Below, piece after piece: positions 1 to 11,800 of a stretch of DNA of 64,000 nucleotides. Source of the stretch: Rhynchospora pubera (lineage: Eukaryota > Streptophyta > Magnoliopsida > Poales > Cyperaceae); contig CM051459.1 in assembly GCA_028095005.1 (NCBI GenBank), positions 277,469,229 to 277,533,228 on the forward strand. The letters are read 5' to 3'. The translations under genes were made by a program, and so were the position numbers. The number at the start of each line of letters is the position of its first letter. Within the stretch, counting starts at the first letter, position 1. The notes beneath the pieces were generated by a model. It saw only the letters and a list, made by a program, of their open reading frames with translations. It was not told the DNA's origin and did no database searches.

Positions 1-338
1 TCCGAGAGTTCCGCAACCACGAAATGGGGCGCGCTCCGTTCAATTCCACAACGAACGGGACTACAATTTCGAACCAAATCACCTTGTTACAAGTACTCTT
101 AAGGTGGATTGGCCTAACTCAAATAGACAAACACAAACACTCAAAGGATTGAGGCTCTAACCAAATCACTCAACAAATCTAGCAATTAGCACTAGTGGAT
201 TGGTTTACACACTCTAATCTCAATGATTTTGTTATTTTAATGCTCAAACTCAAAAGGATTTTAGAGTTGGTTGATTGGAGCTCAGAAAGACTGGTTTAGC
301 AGGCAAACAAAAAGTGTTTTCACAGTCCCAAAGGGCTG

Positions 339-348
339 CTATATATAG
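339..348 (-). promoter_or_regulatory. LTR TATA box
   Basis: CTATATATAG on the minus strand lies immediately downstream (in LTR orientation) of the dyad array, and CpG-containing sequence follows it. Position and context fit the LTR promoter. The start site cannot be read directly. Confidence 0.5.
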
Positions 349-388
349 AGGGCGCCAAAAGCTCCGAAACAACTCAAAAATACCCAGT

Positions 389-1053
389 GCGTTACATGAC
401 GCAACAAATGCGTTGTGCAACGCTCAACTAGCCGTTATAAACAGGCCAAAAAGCTGAACTTAACGTTATCAGTGCGTTGTACAACGCAATAGGTCGTTGT
501 ATAACGCATAGATAACCGTTATAATAAAACAAAACGGATAAGGTATCCGTTTGAGTTGTCAGAGCGTTGCACAACGCAAAAGACCCGTTATGCAACGCTT
601 CAACAAAGACAAACTCAACGGCTAGAAAAGGTGTCAGATACGTCGTGTAACGCGACGACGCGTTACACGACGCATTACAAAACTGCTCAAGGAAGAAAGG
701 AACAAAGGTGCGTTACACGACGCCTTGGTCCGTCATACAACGCCTCATTAAATGCATTAAATGCTTGAATTTTTTGGCTCAAAAATGAGTCGAAAAGTTC
801 CAGAGAATTAACAAAGGAGCGTTGTGCAACGTGCAGAGCGTTGTGCAACGTGCAGAGCGTTGTGTAACGTTCTATTTAGAGAAACGAAGAGAGACGTTAC
901 ACAATGGATGAGTTGCGTTGTATGACATACCAAGTGCGTTGCACGACGTTCTGGGGCGTTATGTAACGCACTGTCTGTTGCAAACAAAACGAAATTAAAG
1001 TTCAGCAAAGCACTGGTGCGTTGTCTAACACGATGTTAGTGTTATACAACGCA
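389..1053. repeat. Interspersed 14-bp dyad array (GCGTTGTRCAACGC-like)
   Basis: About 20 copies of a self-complementary 14-mer occur in 665 bp. Examples are 389-402, 410-423, 474-487 (perfect palindrome GCGTTGTACAACGC), 494-507, 564-577, 585-598, 641-654, 660-673, 710-723, 730-743, 819-832, 838-851, 857-870, 937-950, 955-968, 1017-1030 and 1040-1053. Spacing is irregular, apart from three copies in exact 19-bp register (819, 838, 857). The variants keep a purine-pyrimidine dyad and CpG ends. The array lies in the U3 of the LTR, upstream of its TATA box. It may bind transcription factors or attract methylation. Confidence 0.85.
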
Positions 1054-1428
1054 CTGGTACTGAAAACCAGCATTTTAACAGCAAAACGATTTGGATTGAA
1101 TTAAAGCTTAAAAACACCTAAAAATGCTGATCCTAGCACGCACTAAGTAGCCTCTTGAAGTCCCAAAGCTTGTGCTCTTCTTGCTTTAAGTCGTCTTTAC
1201 AAAATATAGCTAAAATACACTAAATTGAAGTGTTAGAGAAGGATTTTGGTGTTGTTTTGCAAATCGGCAAATCGAGAGTTAATTGTTTAAGTCAACAGAT
1301 TGGATCACATATGTCCAATTATAATAAAAATAAATTGATGTTTAATCTAAGAAATTTAAAAAAAAAAAGAGAGAGAAAAACAAAGTTCAGCTAAAAATAT
1401 GAAGAAGAAAAAAATTGTAAAAACTTAC

Positions 1429-1582
1429 CTTGTGAGAACCACTCGACCATGGTTTGTGCATCTCGCGAATCGCCTTGATTACTCATAAGAGTCGCCGAAG
1501 AGGAAGGAAGAGGGGGCAGGGGTTGAACGGTGCTGGCGAAAGAGGAGGAGGGGAGGCAGAGAGACAGAGAGGCATGAGGCAA
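1429..1582 (-). CDS. Possible first exon of a truncated gene
   Basis: A 51-codon open stretch runs from ATG 1582 (a second in-frame ATG is at 1486) to an excellent splice donor, AAG|GTAAGT, at 1429/1428. The N-terminus is Ser/Pro/Leu rich, like a transit peptide. It is followed by SNQGDSRDAQTMVEWFSQ, which looks like ordinary coding sequence. The putative intron is pyrimidine rich and is interrupted at 1297 by the Sirevirus-like LTR, so no second exon can be seen. I do not recognise the protein. It may be a gene fragment, or a live gene whose next exon lies beyond the LTR. Confidence 0.25.
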
Positions 1583-3209
1583 TCATATTGATTTTCCACA
1601 TGAGGCCACAAAGAGGAAGGAGGAGGGGCAGTGGCTTGGAGGGTACAGTCTGGGAAAGAAAAAGAGGAGAAGAGGGTTACAACATAGAGAGGGACGGCGG
1701 AGGAGAGAGGAGGGTGGATCGATTACAATTTAGAAGGCACTGAAGAGAACTAAAAATTTGGGACTAATAAGAGGCAAAGGAAAAAAGAACGATGGACGGA
1801 GATCGGTGCCAATGAGACGGGGAAGATCAGAGAGCAAAGGAAAACGAAGCAATCGTATTGAGGAGGGCAAAGGAAAACGAAGCAATCGGAATCGAGAGGC
1901 CTTAGAGAGAGCACGGAGGCAGAGTGAAAAGAAAAACCTAATGGAAGTGTAAATAAAGTGAAATGATACATATGACACAAAATATAACAGGTTATTGTAG
2001 AGAGCAATTTTTCTGACAAATCGATCCGCTGCACAATGAAACACATATTGTACGACATGAAAAAAGAAAAATGCTGAAACTTAACAACGGACCAAAAAAA
2101 TCGACCGATCGGATTTTTTTCGGAGATTTGAGCGTCAAAGTTGCTTTCAAATCCGCGCAAAAAAAAATCAAGCAGATTATATTATATTATAGATATAGGT
2201 AGAAGAGTAAAATTTTGGAAGGGCCAGATGATTTCGATCGTCTCAGTCGTTCGATTTAATCTCAATGGATATAGATGTTCCGTACATAATATCAGAATTG
2301 ATAGGCTCGAAAAAATCTAACTGTTGAGATTAAATTAGACGGCTCGGATTACAAAACGTCTACTGGTTAAACAATATTGAGGATCAAGACTGTACATATA
2401 TTTTTTTGGGCTCGTTTCGCAACATCAAAGTTTAGTGAGATCAAGAGTTAAAGTTAATATTTTTGGATTAGTGTTTGAGGTTAAAGTTAATAAAATTTAT
2501 ACTAACTTAAAGATAGTAATTGTTGTTTGGTATGATAATTAAAGTTAGTGATCAAAGTGAATGCATTCACTTATAACATTCATTTTAATGTAGACATTTA
2601 GAATTTAGTATTCAAAAATTTTAAATCTTGAAAGGAGAGCCGCTTCGTCACGTGAAGCGATAACTCGCGCAGGGATATGGTGAGAGGAGAGCCGCTTCGT
2701 CACGTGAGAGGAGAGAGCGCTCCCTCTTGATTGTCTGATTGCGTGAATTCTGATTGTTACGAGTAATTCCCCTAAACTAAATCCTATTCTCACGAGCTTC
2801 ACATGTAACTCCAGATCTAAAAAAAAAAAACTCCAGATCTTTTTTTCCCCTTTGAAAACAAGTGAGGGAGCGCCTCGCCACTCTTTTCCATTTCTTACAA
2901 AAAGTACAAGAGTAACAGAAACTATCCAACGCGTAATCAAAAGGCATTACAGCCCTATCAATCCCAAATACTCAGCACCCAACTGGTTTATTCAAATCAC
3001 AACCTTAACAAGCTGGCATCGGTACATATATACCAGAATCTGTGTAGTACCGGTGTGCCATTATTATCTACTATTCATTGTTCTATGTACATATAACTCC
3101 AGATTGCACTTCATAATATAACTAATGCTAATTAAGAAAAAGCCGAATACAGTTTTTCTTTAATGAGAAAATAAAGAAATTAGGTTCCTCTAATATACTG
3201 GTCCTCGGT
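1583..3209. other. Non-coding stretch without a recognisable gene
   Basis: 1600-1950 is purine rich on the plus strand (GA-rich, like a 5' UTR of a minus-strand gene). 2200-2400 has the look of a dispersed non-autonomous repeat. 2630-2720 holds two copies of GAGAGGAGAGCCGCTTCGTC-like sequence about 60 bp apart. I see no long ORF with coding character, no LTR ends and no RNA gene. Confidence 0.4.
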
Positions 3210-3367
3210 GGCTCCGTTTGGATAGGCGTGGGAAGAAGGGAAGAAGGGAAGAAGTGGGAAGAAGTATTGGGAAGTGTGTAACTTTGTGAAGAGTTTGGAT
3301 TGTTTATAATTTCTTTTTTTCCCTTCTTCCTTCTTCCTACTTCTTCTCAACGCATCCAAACGGAGGC
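3210..3367. mobile_element. MITE, GGCTCCGTTTGGAT family, copy 1
   Basis: The ends GGCTCCGTTTGGATAG and GCATCCAAACGGAGGC form inverted repeats. The interior contains the family signature GTGTGTAACTTTGTGAAGAG. The same signature recurs at 3590, near 3710 (inverted) and at 39330. No clear TSD remains. Confidence 0.65.
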
Positions 3368-3472
3368 TGTGAAAGAACTGATCCATTTGAAAGAAAAATT
3401 AATTGAGGAGCTTTCTGTTCATGTTTCAAAAATGTGTTTTATATGCAATTGGTAACTTCATAGCAAATTAGA

Positions 3473-3773
3473 GGCTCCATTTGGATAAGGTGTGGGAAGA
3501 AGGGAAGAAGGGAATAAGGGAATAAATTTATTATAAATGGCTCCGTTTGGATAGGTGTGGGAAGAAGGGAAGAAGTGGGAAGAAGTGTTGGAAAGTGTGT
3601 AACTTTGTGAAGAGTTTGGATTGTTTATAATTTTTTTTCTTCTTCTTCCTTCTTCTTCTTCTTTCTTCCAACGATCCAAACACACCCAATAATTCAAACT
3701 CTTCACAAAGTTACACACTTCCCAATACTTCTTCCCTTTTTCTCTTCTTCCCACACCTTATCCAAACGGAGCC
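3473..3773. mobile_element. MITE, GGCTCCGTTTGGAT family, copy 2 (outer)
   Basis: The TIRs are GGCTCCATTTGGATAAGG and its complement at 3756-3773, flanked by a 3-bp TSD AGA. The element is interrupted by a second copy of the same family at 3539-3687, a self-insertion. Confidence 0.7.
3539..3687. mobile_element. MITE, GGCTCCGTTTGGAT family, copy 3 (nested)
   Basis: It starts with GGCTCCGTTTGGATAGG and ends near GATCCAAACACACCC. It lies wholly inside copy 2, with AAT on both sides as a possible 3-bp TSD. Confidence 0.6.
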
Positions 3774-4788
3774 AGAGAGATGCAGATCCAAACGCAAATG
3801 TGTGCTATGTAAAAAGTTTAAAAATTGCAAACTAAATAGATTTCTTCTAGAATTTATGTAGAAAAATAAGAAAAATATACTAATGTCATTTAATTTATTA
3901 AATGGTATTTAAATTTTGCATCTCTAATTATATGCTTGCATTTATTGCATATATATGTCATGCCGAGAGAATTCTATTTTAGTAAGTAGTAACAACTTAC
4001 CAAATTATATGGCGCAATGATGAAATGTAGTCCGTATTTACACAATTATCGCAAATAAATTTTTACTAGTCATAATTTTGAAGGATCGTTTTATATTATA
4101 TGATATATGATACAGTGACACAATAGTCTTAAGCTATAGAAAAAAATTATAAAATTTATGAACTAATTCCACCGGTTCACCCAATTAAACAACAGTCTGC
4201 AATAATACTGTTGGATGATATATGATACAGTGACACAATAGTCTTAAGCTATAGAAAAAAATTATAAAATTTATGAACTAATTCCACCGGTTCACCCAAT
4301 TAAACAACAGTCTGCAATAATACTGGCCATCCAACACACGTAGATCCAGCCACAACAAATTCATCATCGAACAGCAACTAACCAAATTGCTAATTCTCAC
4401 ACAATTGTTCATCTAAAAATTCTCACATGAAGCACCAAACAAAAAAGAAATGAAACCTTGATAAACTTCTGCGGTTCTGCCCAAGTTTGATAAACTTCTC
4501 ATATATGCTAGTCGCACGCTCGTCGTGTTCGGAGAACATCTCGTTTCCCACAAAAAATCCGAACAACTATTATCCCTATTACAGTGAAGACTGAATATTC
4601 AACAAAAATGACAGCAATTGATATCACATCGGCGTAATCATATGTAGTGATTTCGGTTTGTTGAGTCTCTTTAAGATCGGCATGTTTTTTTTCCGTCCAA
4701 TCCTCTGAATCCTCATCGACTTGCTATGTATTATGCACGCGCAAAACAATGTAAGTAGAGAGTTAATCATAACAAGTAGAGTCGGATC
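3774..4788. other. AT-rich intergenic stretch with a recent tandem duplication
   Basis: No coding ORF is seen. The one structural feature is a direct duplication: the 110 bp at 4101-4210 recurs at 4216-4325 without a mismatch that I could find (period 115), which implies a recent event. Confidence 0.5.
4101..4325. repeat. 110-bp perfect direct duplication
   Basis: Both units begin TGATATATGATACAGTGAC and end CAATAATACTG. The spacer between them is TTGGA. Units as far as 4210 and 4325 read identically, so the duplication is young compared with the decayed MITEs nearby. Confidence 0.85.
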
Positions 4789-4933
4789 GCTGGATTGTTT
4801 GGTCTAGTGGTTTCGATCTATTCCGCCAACTAAGTGGTGCTTGGTTCAATTCACACAGAGAGAGTATTTATTTTTAAATTTCTTATTTAATTTCTTATCA
4901 CAAAATCGTTGGTTTCAAACCAACCTTCAAAAA
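4789..4933 (+). mobile_element. tRNA-derived SINE with 18-bp TSD
   Basis: The 145-bp element begins GCTGGATTGTTTGGTCTAGTGG. Its head carries a pol III A box (TGGTCTAGTGG) and a B box (GGTTCAATTCA) about 45 bp downstream, and it ends in an A-rich tail. It is flanked by the perfect duplication AACAAGTAGAGTCGGATC (4771-4788 and 4934-4951), the hallmark of L1-type retroposition. The intact TSD and boxes suggest a fairly recent insertion. Confidence 0.85.
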
Positions 4934-4991
4934 AACAAGTAGAGTCGGATCAAAATATACAATGTAGTTGGTGTTCAAATTTTAAACTTTA

Positions 4992-5661
4992 AAGGCGTTT
5001 GGTTGTGTAGTAAGGAGTAACATAAGTACTTAAGGATGCACAAATGTTTATATAGTGTTATCTAATGGATGTTTGGTTGTGTTGTAAGGATGAGTAACTT
5101 AATGCATGCATATATTCATATAAAGGGACAAAAGTATCCTTAAATTTGAATTAGTATTATATATTAATAATATGTTGTGACCTAATTATTATCATGTATT
5201 AATAATAATTAAATATTATTAATTACTAATTATTGTTAATTATTAATTATTATAAAAATTAATTATTAATGATAATAATAAATCATTTTTATTATTTTGA
5301 AATATTAATAATTACTTTCAATTAAATTTTATAAATATTATTAATTATTTAATAAAAAAATATTATTGATTAATTATTTGTAATTAATCAATAATAATTA
5401 TTATTAAATTGTTATTATTAATAATTAATATTAGTTGTTAAATATTATTAATTATTATAAAAATTAATTATTAATGATGATAATTAATCTTTTTATTAAT
5501 TATGATTTTTTATAATTATTGTTACTTATTAAATATTATTATTAATTATTTCTAATGGGTATTGTAGGGAAAATAAAAGTTAAAGGAGACCGGTGCATAA
5601 CTTAAGCAACATCTTTAGGTATAATAAGTTATGTACCCTCTAAGTCACAAACAAACAACCC
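4992..5661. mobile_element. AT-rich Tourist-like MITE candidate
   Basis: The ends AAGGCGTTTGGTTGTG and CACAAACAAACAACCC are imperfect inverted repeats, with TTA on each side (4989-4991, 5662-5664). The interior is extremely AT rich, dominated by TAATTATTA runs. A second GATGTTTGGTTGTG end near 5068 suggests an internal or nested copy. Confidence 0.5.
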
Positions 5662-5665
5662 TTAA

Positions 5666-6071
5666 GGGTCTACTCCAGGCATAGAATTTTGATGGAAAGT
5701 AACGAAAAGTAAGGGGCAAAATAATTTGTTACTTGCTCTAGTTTTAAAAACTAGAGGAACGAAAAGTAAGACAAGGTTCATTGTATCATTATAGTCACAA
5801 TTTTGTTACTCCCGAATTGGAGGGTACAAAGAGTTAGATTGGTCAATTTACTTAAATATCCTCTAAAAGATAATGCCAAATTGACGACAAAGGGTAGAAT
5901 GGTAAAGTTAATCTCATATTTAATTTATATGCTAAACTTTACTCTTTCCGACCTCTTTCCTACTGGAGCAAGTAAAGTCATAACTTTGCTTTCTTTCCAT
6001 TACTTACCATTTCTCTCTCCACCTTTCCATTCCGTTTCCTTCCTCTAATACAGAAGTTCTGGAGTACAGCC
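5666..6071. mobile_element. Tourist-like MITE, GGGTCTACTCCAG ends
   Basis: GGGTCTACTCCAG at the left and the complement of GGCTGTACTCCAG at the right are inverted, flanked by TAA (5663-5665 and 6072-6074). It lies directly against the previous element. The ORF inside it is incidental. Confidence 0.6.
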
Positions 6072-6577
6072 TAAATGACTGATTCAATTTGTTCAATGTG
6101 ATATTCATATTGAAATTATGTAGGAAATCAAATGTTTATACTTTTCAAATTTAGTTTGAAGCTCGATATATAATCGAAATTCATTCATTTTACTGATCTA
6201 TCCATGTAACATGTTCAATCGGTTTATTTAATCAAAATCCGTGATTTACCCTTCTCTCGGTCTCTCTTGTTATCAAACAAAAGTAATATTGCAACAAAAA
6301 ATTTCAAAGTTGATCTTATCACAAGACTTGATGTATTAGTGAACCAGACAAAATCAGTTTCTAAGTTGAGGTTATAAACTTATAATTAAATAGGAATTGT
6401 TTAAGAAGAGCACTGGATATTAATAGAGAAAATTCTCAAAATATCACTTTTTTTTTATTAAGATACTCAAAATAGCACTTTTTTTTTAAAAAACACTATA
6501 TATAATAAAATAAAGTAAATATTCTAATGTAAAATTAAGGTCACGCATAGGTAAATTAGCTTTCTTTTGCAAATTTA
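6072..6577. other. AT-rich spacer downstream of the coiled-coil gene
   Basis: This is the 3' side of the minus-strand gene. It holds poly(A/T) tracts at 6450-6490 but nothing I recognise as a gene. It may contain the gene's 3' UTR and polyadenylation signals. Confidence 0.4.
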
Positions 6578-7479
6578 TTACACGTTGCACTGCATATAAC
6601 AAAGGTTAATAATATGTGAGGTGATGGAGAAGAGAAAACAAATTGATAAAAGATATACTGGTATAGGTACCTGATGATGATGATGGGAGTGAGAGTGAGC
6701 ACGTGACATCAATTTTTTTTCGAAAACCTCGACAGCAGCTGTCAACGAAACTGGATTGGATATAATTTGGAGCTTGTACTGGGACTTCAGAATGTCTTGC
6801 TTGACCTCCATAAGAGACTCTTGGAGTTTCAGTTTCTCGTCCTTCAGCCCCAGAATTTGGGTACCAACCCGGGACAGATCCACCCGTGTGGAAAACAATT
6901 CCTCACTATCAGTCCCATCAGGTTCACAAGTATCAATAATACCTCCTCTTTTGAGGTCGTCGCATTGGGCTTGGAGGCGCGCCTCTTCGTCGCCTAATGC
7001 CTCCATCTTTCTCTCCAGCTGGTGAATCTCGCTAGCTAGTCCCTCTGTTTTTTTTTTATAATACTCCAATTTTGTCTTCACATGCTGTATTTTACTCTGA
7101 ATCGCCTCATCCGTCTTTCTAGCCGACTCCAAATTATTTAATCTCCTGAAAAGTCTCTTACAACTCTCAAGCAACACCTGAAATTAACATTAATATATAT
7201 GTGTCAGTCATACAATGCAATATCTATAGATAAGCAATGTAACATATATAGTTAATATATGTGTATATGGATGGGTGGGGATGCGATTACCACGAATTCA
7301 AGGTCATCATCATCATCCATGAACGTGGCCATGGTTGTTGGAGCTTCCGGTGCTCCTTCCTCGAACACACCATCATTATCAATGGATGCAATGGATGCTG
7401 AGACAGAGACAGAGACGTCGGTTCTGATGATCAACCCCAAAACTACCCAGAGCAGCAGCACCTTCATTTTCAGATGCAC
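6578..7479 (-). CDS. Secreted or membrane coiled-coil protein, three exons
   Basis: The gene model is exon 1 7291-7479, exon 2 6671-7177 and exon 3 6578-6589, with GT...AG at both introns (donors 7290 and 6670, acceptors before 7177 and 6589) and frame kept throughout. It gives 235 residues. Residues 5-20 form a hydrophobic signal-peptide or anchor segment (VLLLWVVLGLIIRT). An acidic linker with DDDDD follows near 55-59. Residues 65-215 are charged, heptad-like coiled coil, and a His cluster (HSHSHHHH) lies near 223-231. The second intron is 81 nt and has no stop in frame, so its retention would insert 27 mostly hydrophobic residues and keep the same C-terminus, CNV. I do not recognise the family. 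The function is unknown, and a role in the secretory pathway is only inferred from the signal peptide. The start could also be the Met at 7467. Confidence 0.65.
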
Positions 7480-7703
7480 CCCCTTAATTAATTAACCAAT
7501 CAGACAGACAAACTAGTTGATTTCAAGCCCCCTCAATAATGTACCAACGCTACTACAGCTACGGTGATGTTTATTTTCTGAATAAGATATAAATACTTCA
7601 CAAATATCATATTTGGTTATTCTTATTCTAATTTTAAATTAAGTGTCCCCCAAATAGACAAAGACCTAAAAACGGAAGGTAAGAATATATATATATATAG
7701 AAT

Positions 7704-8089
7704 GGCTAATGTGCCATAGATGGCACAGAGGTCCCGTGCCATAGAGTCGTTTTTCGAGATTCAAAATTAAAATGCTCAATTTGAACCATTCAAGTTATTC
7801 ACCATATTAAAATATCCTTGGAGACCAAAATTTACATTTTTGCGAATTTTTCTGCTATTTATTATGATATTTTTAAAAAACGTTATAATTGGAGTATTTC
7901 AGACCCTCCAATTTGAACATATCAAAATAAATAGCAAAAAAAATTCAAAAAAATATAAAATTTGGTCTTCAATGGTATTTAAATATGGTGATCAATTTGA
8001 ACGGTTTGGATTAACTGATTGAATTTCGGATCTTCAAAAAATGAATAAAAAAAGACGTCTATGGCATTGTCATCTATGGCACTTTAGCC
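7704..8089. mobile_element. Long-TIR foldback MITE
   Basis: The ends GGCTAATGTGCCATAGATGGC and the complement of GGCTAAAGTGCCATAGATGAC are inverted. The inner arms are also largely self-complementary around the centre, including an ACCAAATTTTA-type motif on both arms. There is no coding potential. It belongs to a non-autonomous DNA transposon of uncertain superfamily, possibly Mutator-like. Confidence 0.65.
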
Positions 8090-8102
8090 CACCTCTCTCT
8101 CT

Positions 8103-8127
8103 ACACACACACACACACACACACACA
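8103..8127 (+). repeat. (AC)n microsatellite
   Basis: About 12 uninterrupted AC dinucleotides directly after a CTCTCTCTA run. Confidence 0.95.
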
Positions 8128-8829
8128 ACTTGTGTTGTGAATCATGATGCATAGAGTGCTATGTGCACCATGACTATTTGATCGGTGATTTTACAAATTG
8201 ACAAATCTAAATTAACCAATCTAATCTATATTTTGAAATCTCATAGGAAACAAAATTTTACAATTTTTTTATTTTTTACTATTTTTTCGAATTTTTCAAA
8301 GCTTGCTATTTTTGGCTAAAATATACTACTTTGTTCGCTCCGATACGGATGAAAACAGATCAGATTTTATCCGCTCCGATTTGCATCTGAGAAATAGCGG
8401 ATTCGGATAATAATATCCACATCATGCGGATACGATGTGGGAACAGATATTGGAGCGAAAAAATCCGTATCCGCCATAACTAAATGCAAAATTAATATTC
8501 ACAAGTCACAACTGAAAATCGAATCGCACCCAAGATATGTTGAATACCAACCAAGCGCCTTAGCCCTCGACCAACAGACTACAATGCCTCAACCAACAGA
8601 CTACAATGTCATTTTTTATTGATATGTATTACGTCTTTATATATTTCAATTAACACCTCTAGATATTCGGATTAGGTTACAAGGGGTTTTAAGCAGCCTC
8701 AGAAGAAATTTTAGTACATATTAAATTTTGATATTGAGGCATGAATTTGGTATATGATTTTAAGAAAAATATATATGTGATTTTCAGTAAATAAATTAAG
8801 ATTGTATTCAATTAATTATGTAATCTCCC

Positions 8830-11800
8830 ATAATTGTATTATTTTTATAAAAGATTTACCAGCGTATAATCCAATATTTTTGAATAAATAAAATATTAAT
8901 CATATTCTAGACAGTATAAAGAAATAAAAATATACATTATTGTGATCAAATGTCTTTGAATGGATCCAGAGACTATTGAAATGCTCATACGTGCTCGGAA
9001 TTGTATTATTTGCACTTTATGTGCGTAATTACCATGTATCATCAAATCCCAATAAATAAATAACATATGAATTATATTCTAGACTGTATATAAAGTTTAA
9101 ATATCGATTATTGTGATCAAATACCTTAGAAGTTAACCAGAAACGATAGAAATCCTCATACGACGCACAGAATTGCATTATTTGAGCTTTACATGCGTAA
9201 TAACCATGCATAAAACAAAACTCCTGAATAAATAACATATGAATCATATTCTAAATAGTATAAAGAGTTTAAATGTACATTATTGTTATTAAATGACATA
9301 AAATGAATACAGAAACGATTGAAATGCTCAAACAACGCTCAAAATTGCATTATTTGCACTTTATATGCGTAATTTCCATGTATAATCCAATATTCCTGAA
9401 TAAATAACAAATGAATAATATTCAAGACAGTATAACGAGTTTAAATGTACATTCTAGTGATCAAACGACTTAGAATGAATCCAGAAACGATTGAAATGCT
9501 CAAATGACACTCTGAATTGTATTATTTGCACTTTATATGCATAATTAACGTGAATAATCAAATATTCTTGTATAAATAACATATGAATCATATTCTAAAC
9601 AGTATAAGGAGTTTAACTGTACATTATTGCGATCAAATGACTTAGAATGAATCTAGAAATGATTGAAATGCTCAAACGACACTACAAATTGCATTATTTG
9701 CATGTTATATGCGTAATTACCTTGTATAAACAAATATTCTTGTATAAATAACATAGGAATCATATTCTAAACAGTATAAGATTTTAACTGTACATTATTC
9801 TGATTAAATGACTTATAATGAATCCAAAAACGATTGAAATGCTCAAGATACTTAGAATTGCATTATTTGCAATTTATATGCTTAATTACCTTGTATTATT
9901 CAATGTTTTTGAATAAATAACATATGAATCAAATTCTAGACAGTATAAAAGTTTAAATGTAGATTATTGTGATCAAATGACTTAGAATGAATCCAGAAAC
10001 GATTGAAACACTCAAATGATGCTCAGAATTTCATTAATTGCACTTTATATGCTTACTTACCATGTATAATCCATTCCTTGTTAATAGATAATATATGAAT
10101 CTTATTCTAGATAGAATGTAGAGTTTAAATGTAGATTACTGTGATTAAATGACTTAGAATGAATCCAGAAAACGATAGAAATGCTCAAACGACACTCAGA
10201 ATTGCATTATTTGCAATTTATATGCGTAATTACCATGTATAATCCAATCTTCCTGAATAAATAAAATATGAATCATATTCAAGACAGTATAAAGAGTTTA
10301 AATGTACATTATTATGATCAAATGACTTGGAATGAATCCTGAAACGTTTGAAATGCTCGAACGACACTTCGAATTGCATTATTTGCGCTTTATATGCATA
10401 ATTTCCATGTATAGTCAAATATTCTTGTATAAATAACATATGAATCATATTCTAAATGGTATAAAGAGTTGAACTGTACATTATAGTGTTCAAATTACTT
10501 AGAATGGATCCAGAAACGATTGAAATGCTCAAACGACATTCCGAATTGCATTATTTGCACTTTATATGCGTAATTACCATGTATAATCAAATATTCTTGT
10601 ATAAATAACATAAGAATCATATTTTAAATGGTACAAATAGTTTAACTGTACTTTATTGTGATCAAATAACATAGAATGAATCCAGAAATGATTGAAATGC
10701 TCAAACGATGCTCAGAATTGCATTATTTGCAATTTGTATTCTTAATTATCATGTATTATCCAATGTTTTTTAATAAATATCATATGAATCATATTCAAGA
10801 CACCATAAAGAGTTTAAATGTACATTATTAAAATCAAATGACTTAGAATGAATCCAGAAACGATTGAAATGCTCAAACGACACTCCGAATTGCACTTTAT
10901 ATGATTAATTACCTTGTATAATCAAATATTCTTGTATAAGTAACATATGAATCATATTCTAAATGGTATAAAGAGTTTAATTGTACGTAATTTCAGAAAT
11001 GATTGAAATGCTCAAACGATGCTATGAATTGCGCATTATTTGCAATTTATATGTGTAATTACCATGTATTATCCAATGTTTTTGAATAAATAACATATGA
11101 ATCATATTCTCGACAATATAAAGAGTTTAAATGCAGATTATTATGATCAAATGACTTAGAATGAATCCAGAAACGATTGAAATGCTCAAACGATGCTCGG
11201 AATTTCATTATTTGTGTAATTAGTATTTATAATCCAATATTTTTCAAATAAATAACATATGAGTCATATGATAGACAATATAAATTGTTTAAATGTAGAT
11301 TATTGTGCTGAAATGACTTAGAAGTAAACCAGCAAAGATTGAAATACTCAATCGATGCTCAGATTTGCATTATTTGTGCTTTATATGCGTAATTACCAAG
11401 CATAAATGAATATTCTTGAATAAATAACATATGAATCAGATTCTGAACAGTATAAAGAGTTTAAAAGTACATTATTGTGATCAAATGACTTAGAATGAAT
11501 CTAAAAACAACTGAAATGCTCAAATAACGATTGAAATAAATAACCATGTATAATGCAATCTTTTGGAATAAATAAGATATGGATTATATTATAGACAGTA
11601 TAAAGAGTTTATATATTGATTATTGTGATTAAATGACTTAGAATGAATCCAGAAACGATTGAAATGCTCAAACGATGCTCAGAATTGCATTATTTGTACT
11701 TTATATACGTAATTACCATGTATAATCTAATTCTTATAAATAAATAATATATGAATCATATTATAGACAATATATAGAGTTTAAATGTGGATTATTGCGA

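Larger units (their letters stand above)
1..1297 (-). mobile_element. Partial LTR of a Sirevirus-like Ty1/copia element
   Basis: Read on the minus strand, the LTR starts at 1297 with TGTTGACTTAAACAATT and runs out of the window at base 1, so its 3' end and any internal region are not visible. It has a dyad-rich U3 (389-1053) followed by a TATA box (339-348), and then presumably R and U5 toward base 1. Repeated palindromes upstream of the TATA box are known from Sirevirus LTRs, which is the basis for the clade call; no coding region is present to confirm it. It abuts a pyrimidine-rich stretch that looks like the first intron of a host gene fragment. A solo LTR or the 5' LTR of an element lying to the left are both possible. 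Confidence 0.6.

Noticed and set aside
389..1053. CRISPR-like array of short palindromes
   Set aside because: Spacing is irregular, there are no unique spacers of constant length, and the sequence is in a plant LTR.
1730..2160. Overlapping ORFs of 104 and 136 codons
   Set aside because: Leu/Phe/Arg-rich translations of purine/pyrimidine-biased DNA, overlapping in two frames, with no coding signature.
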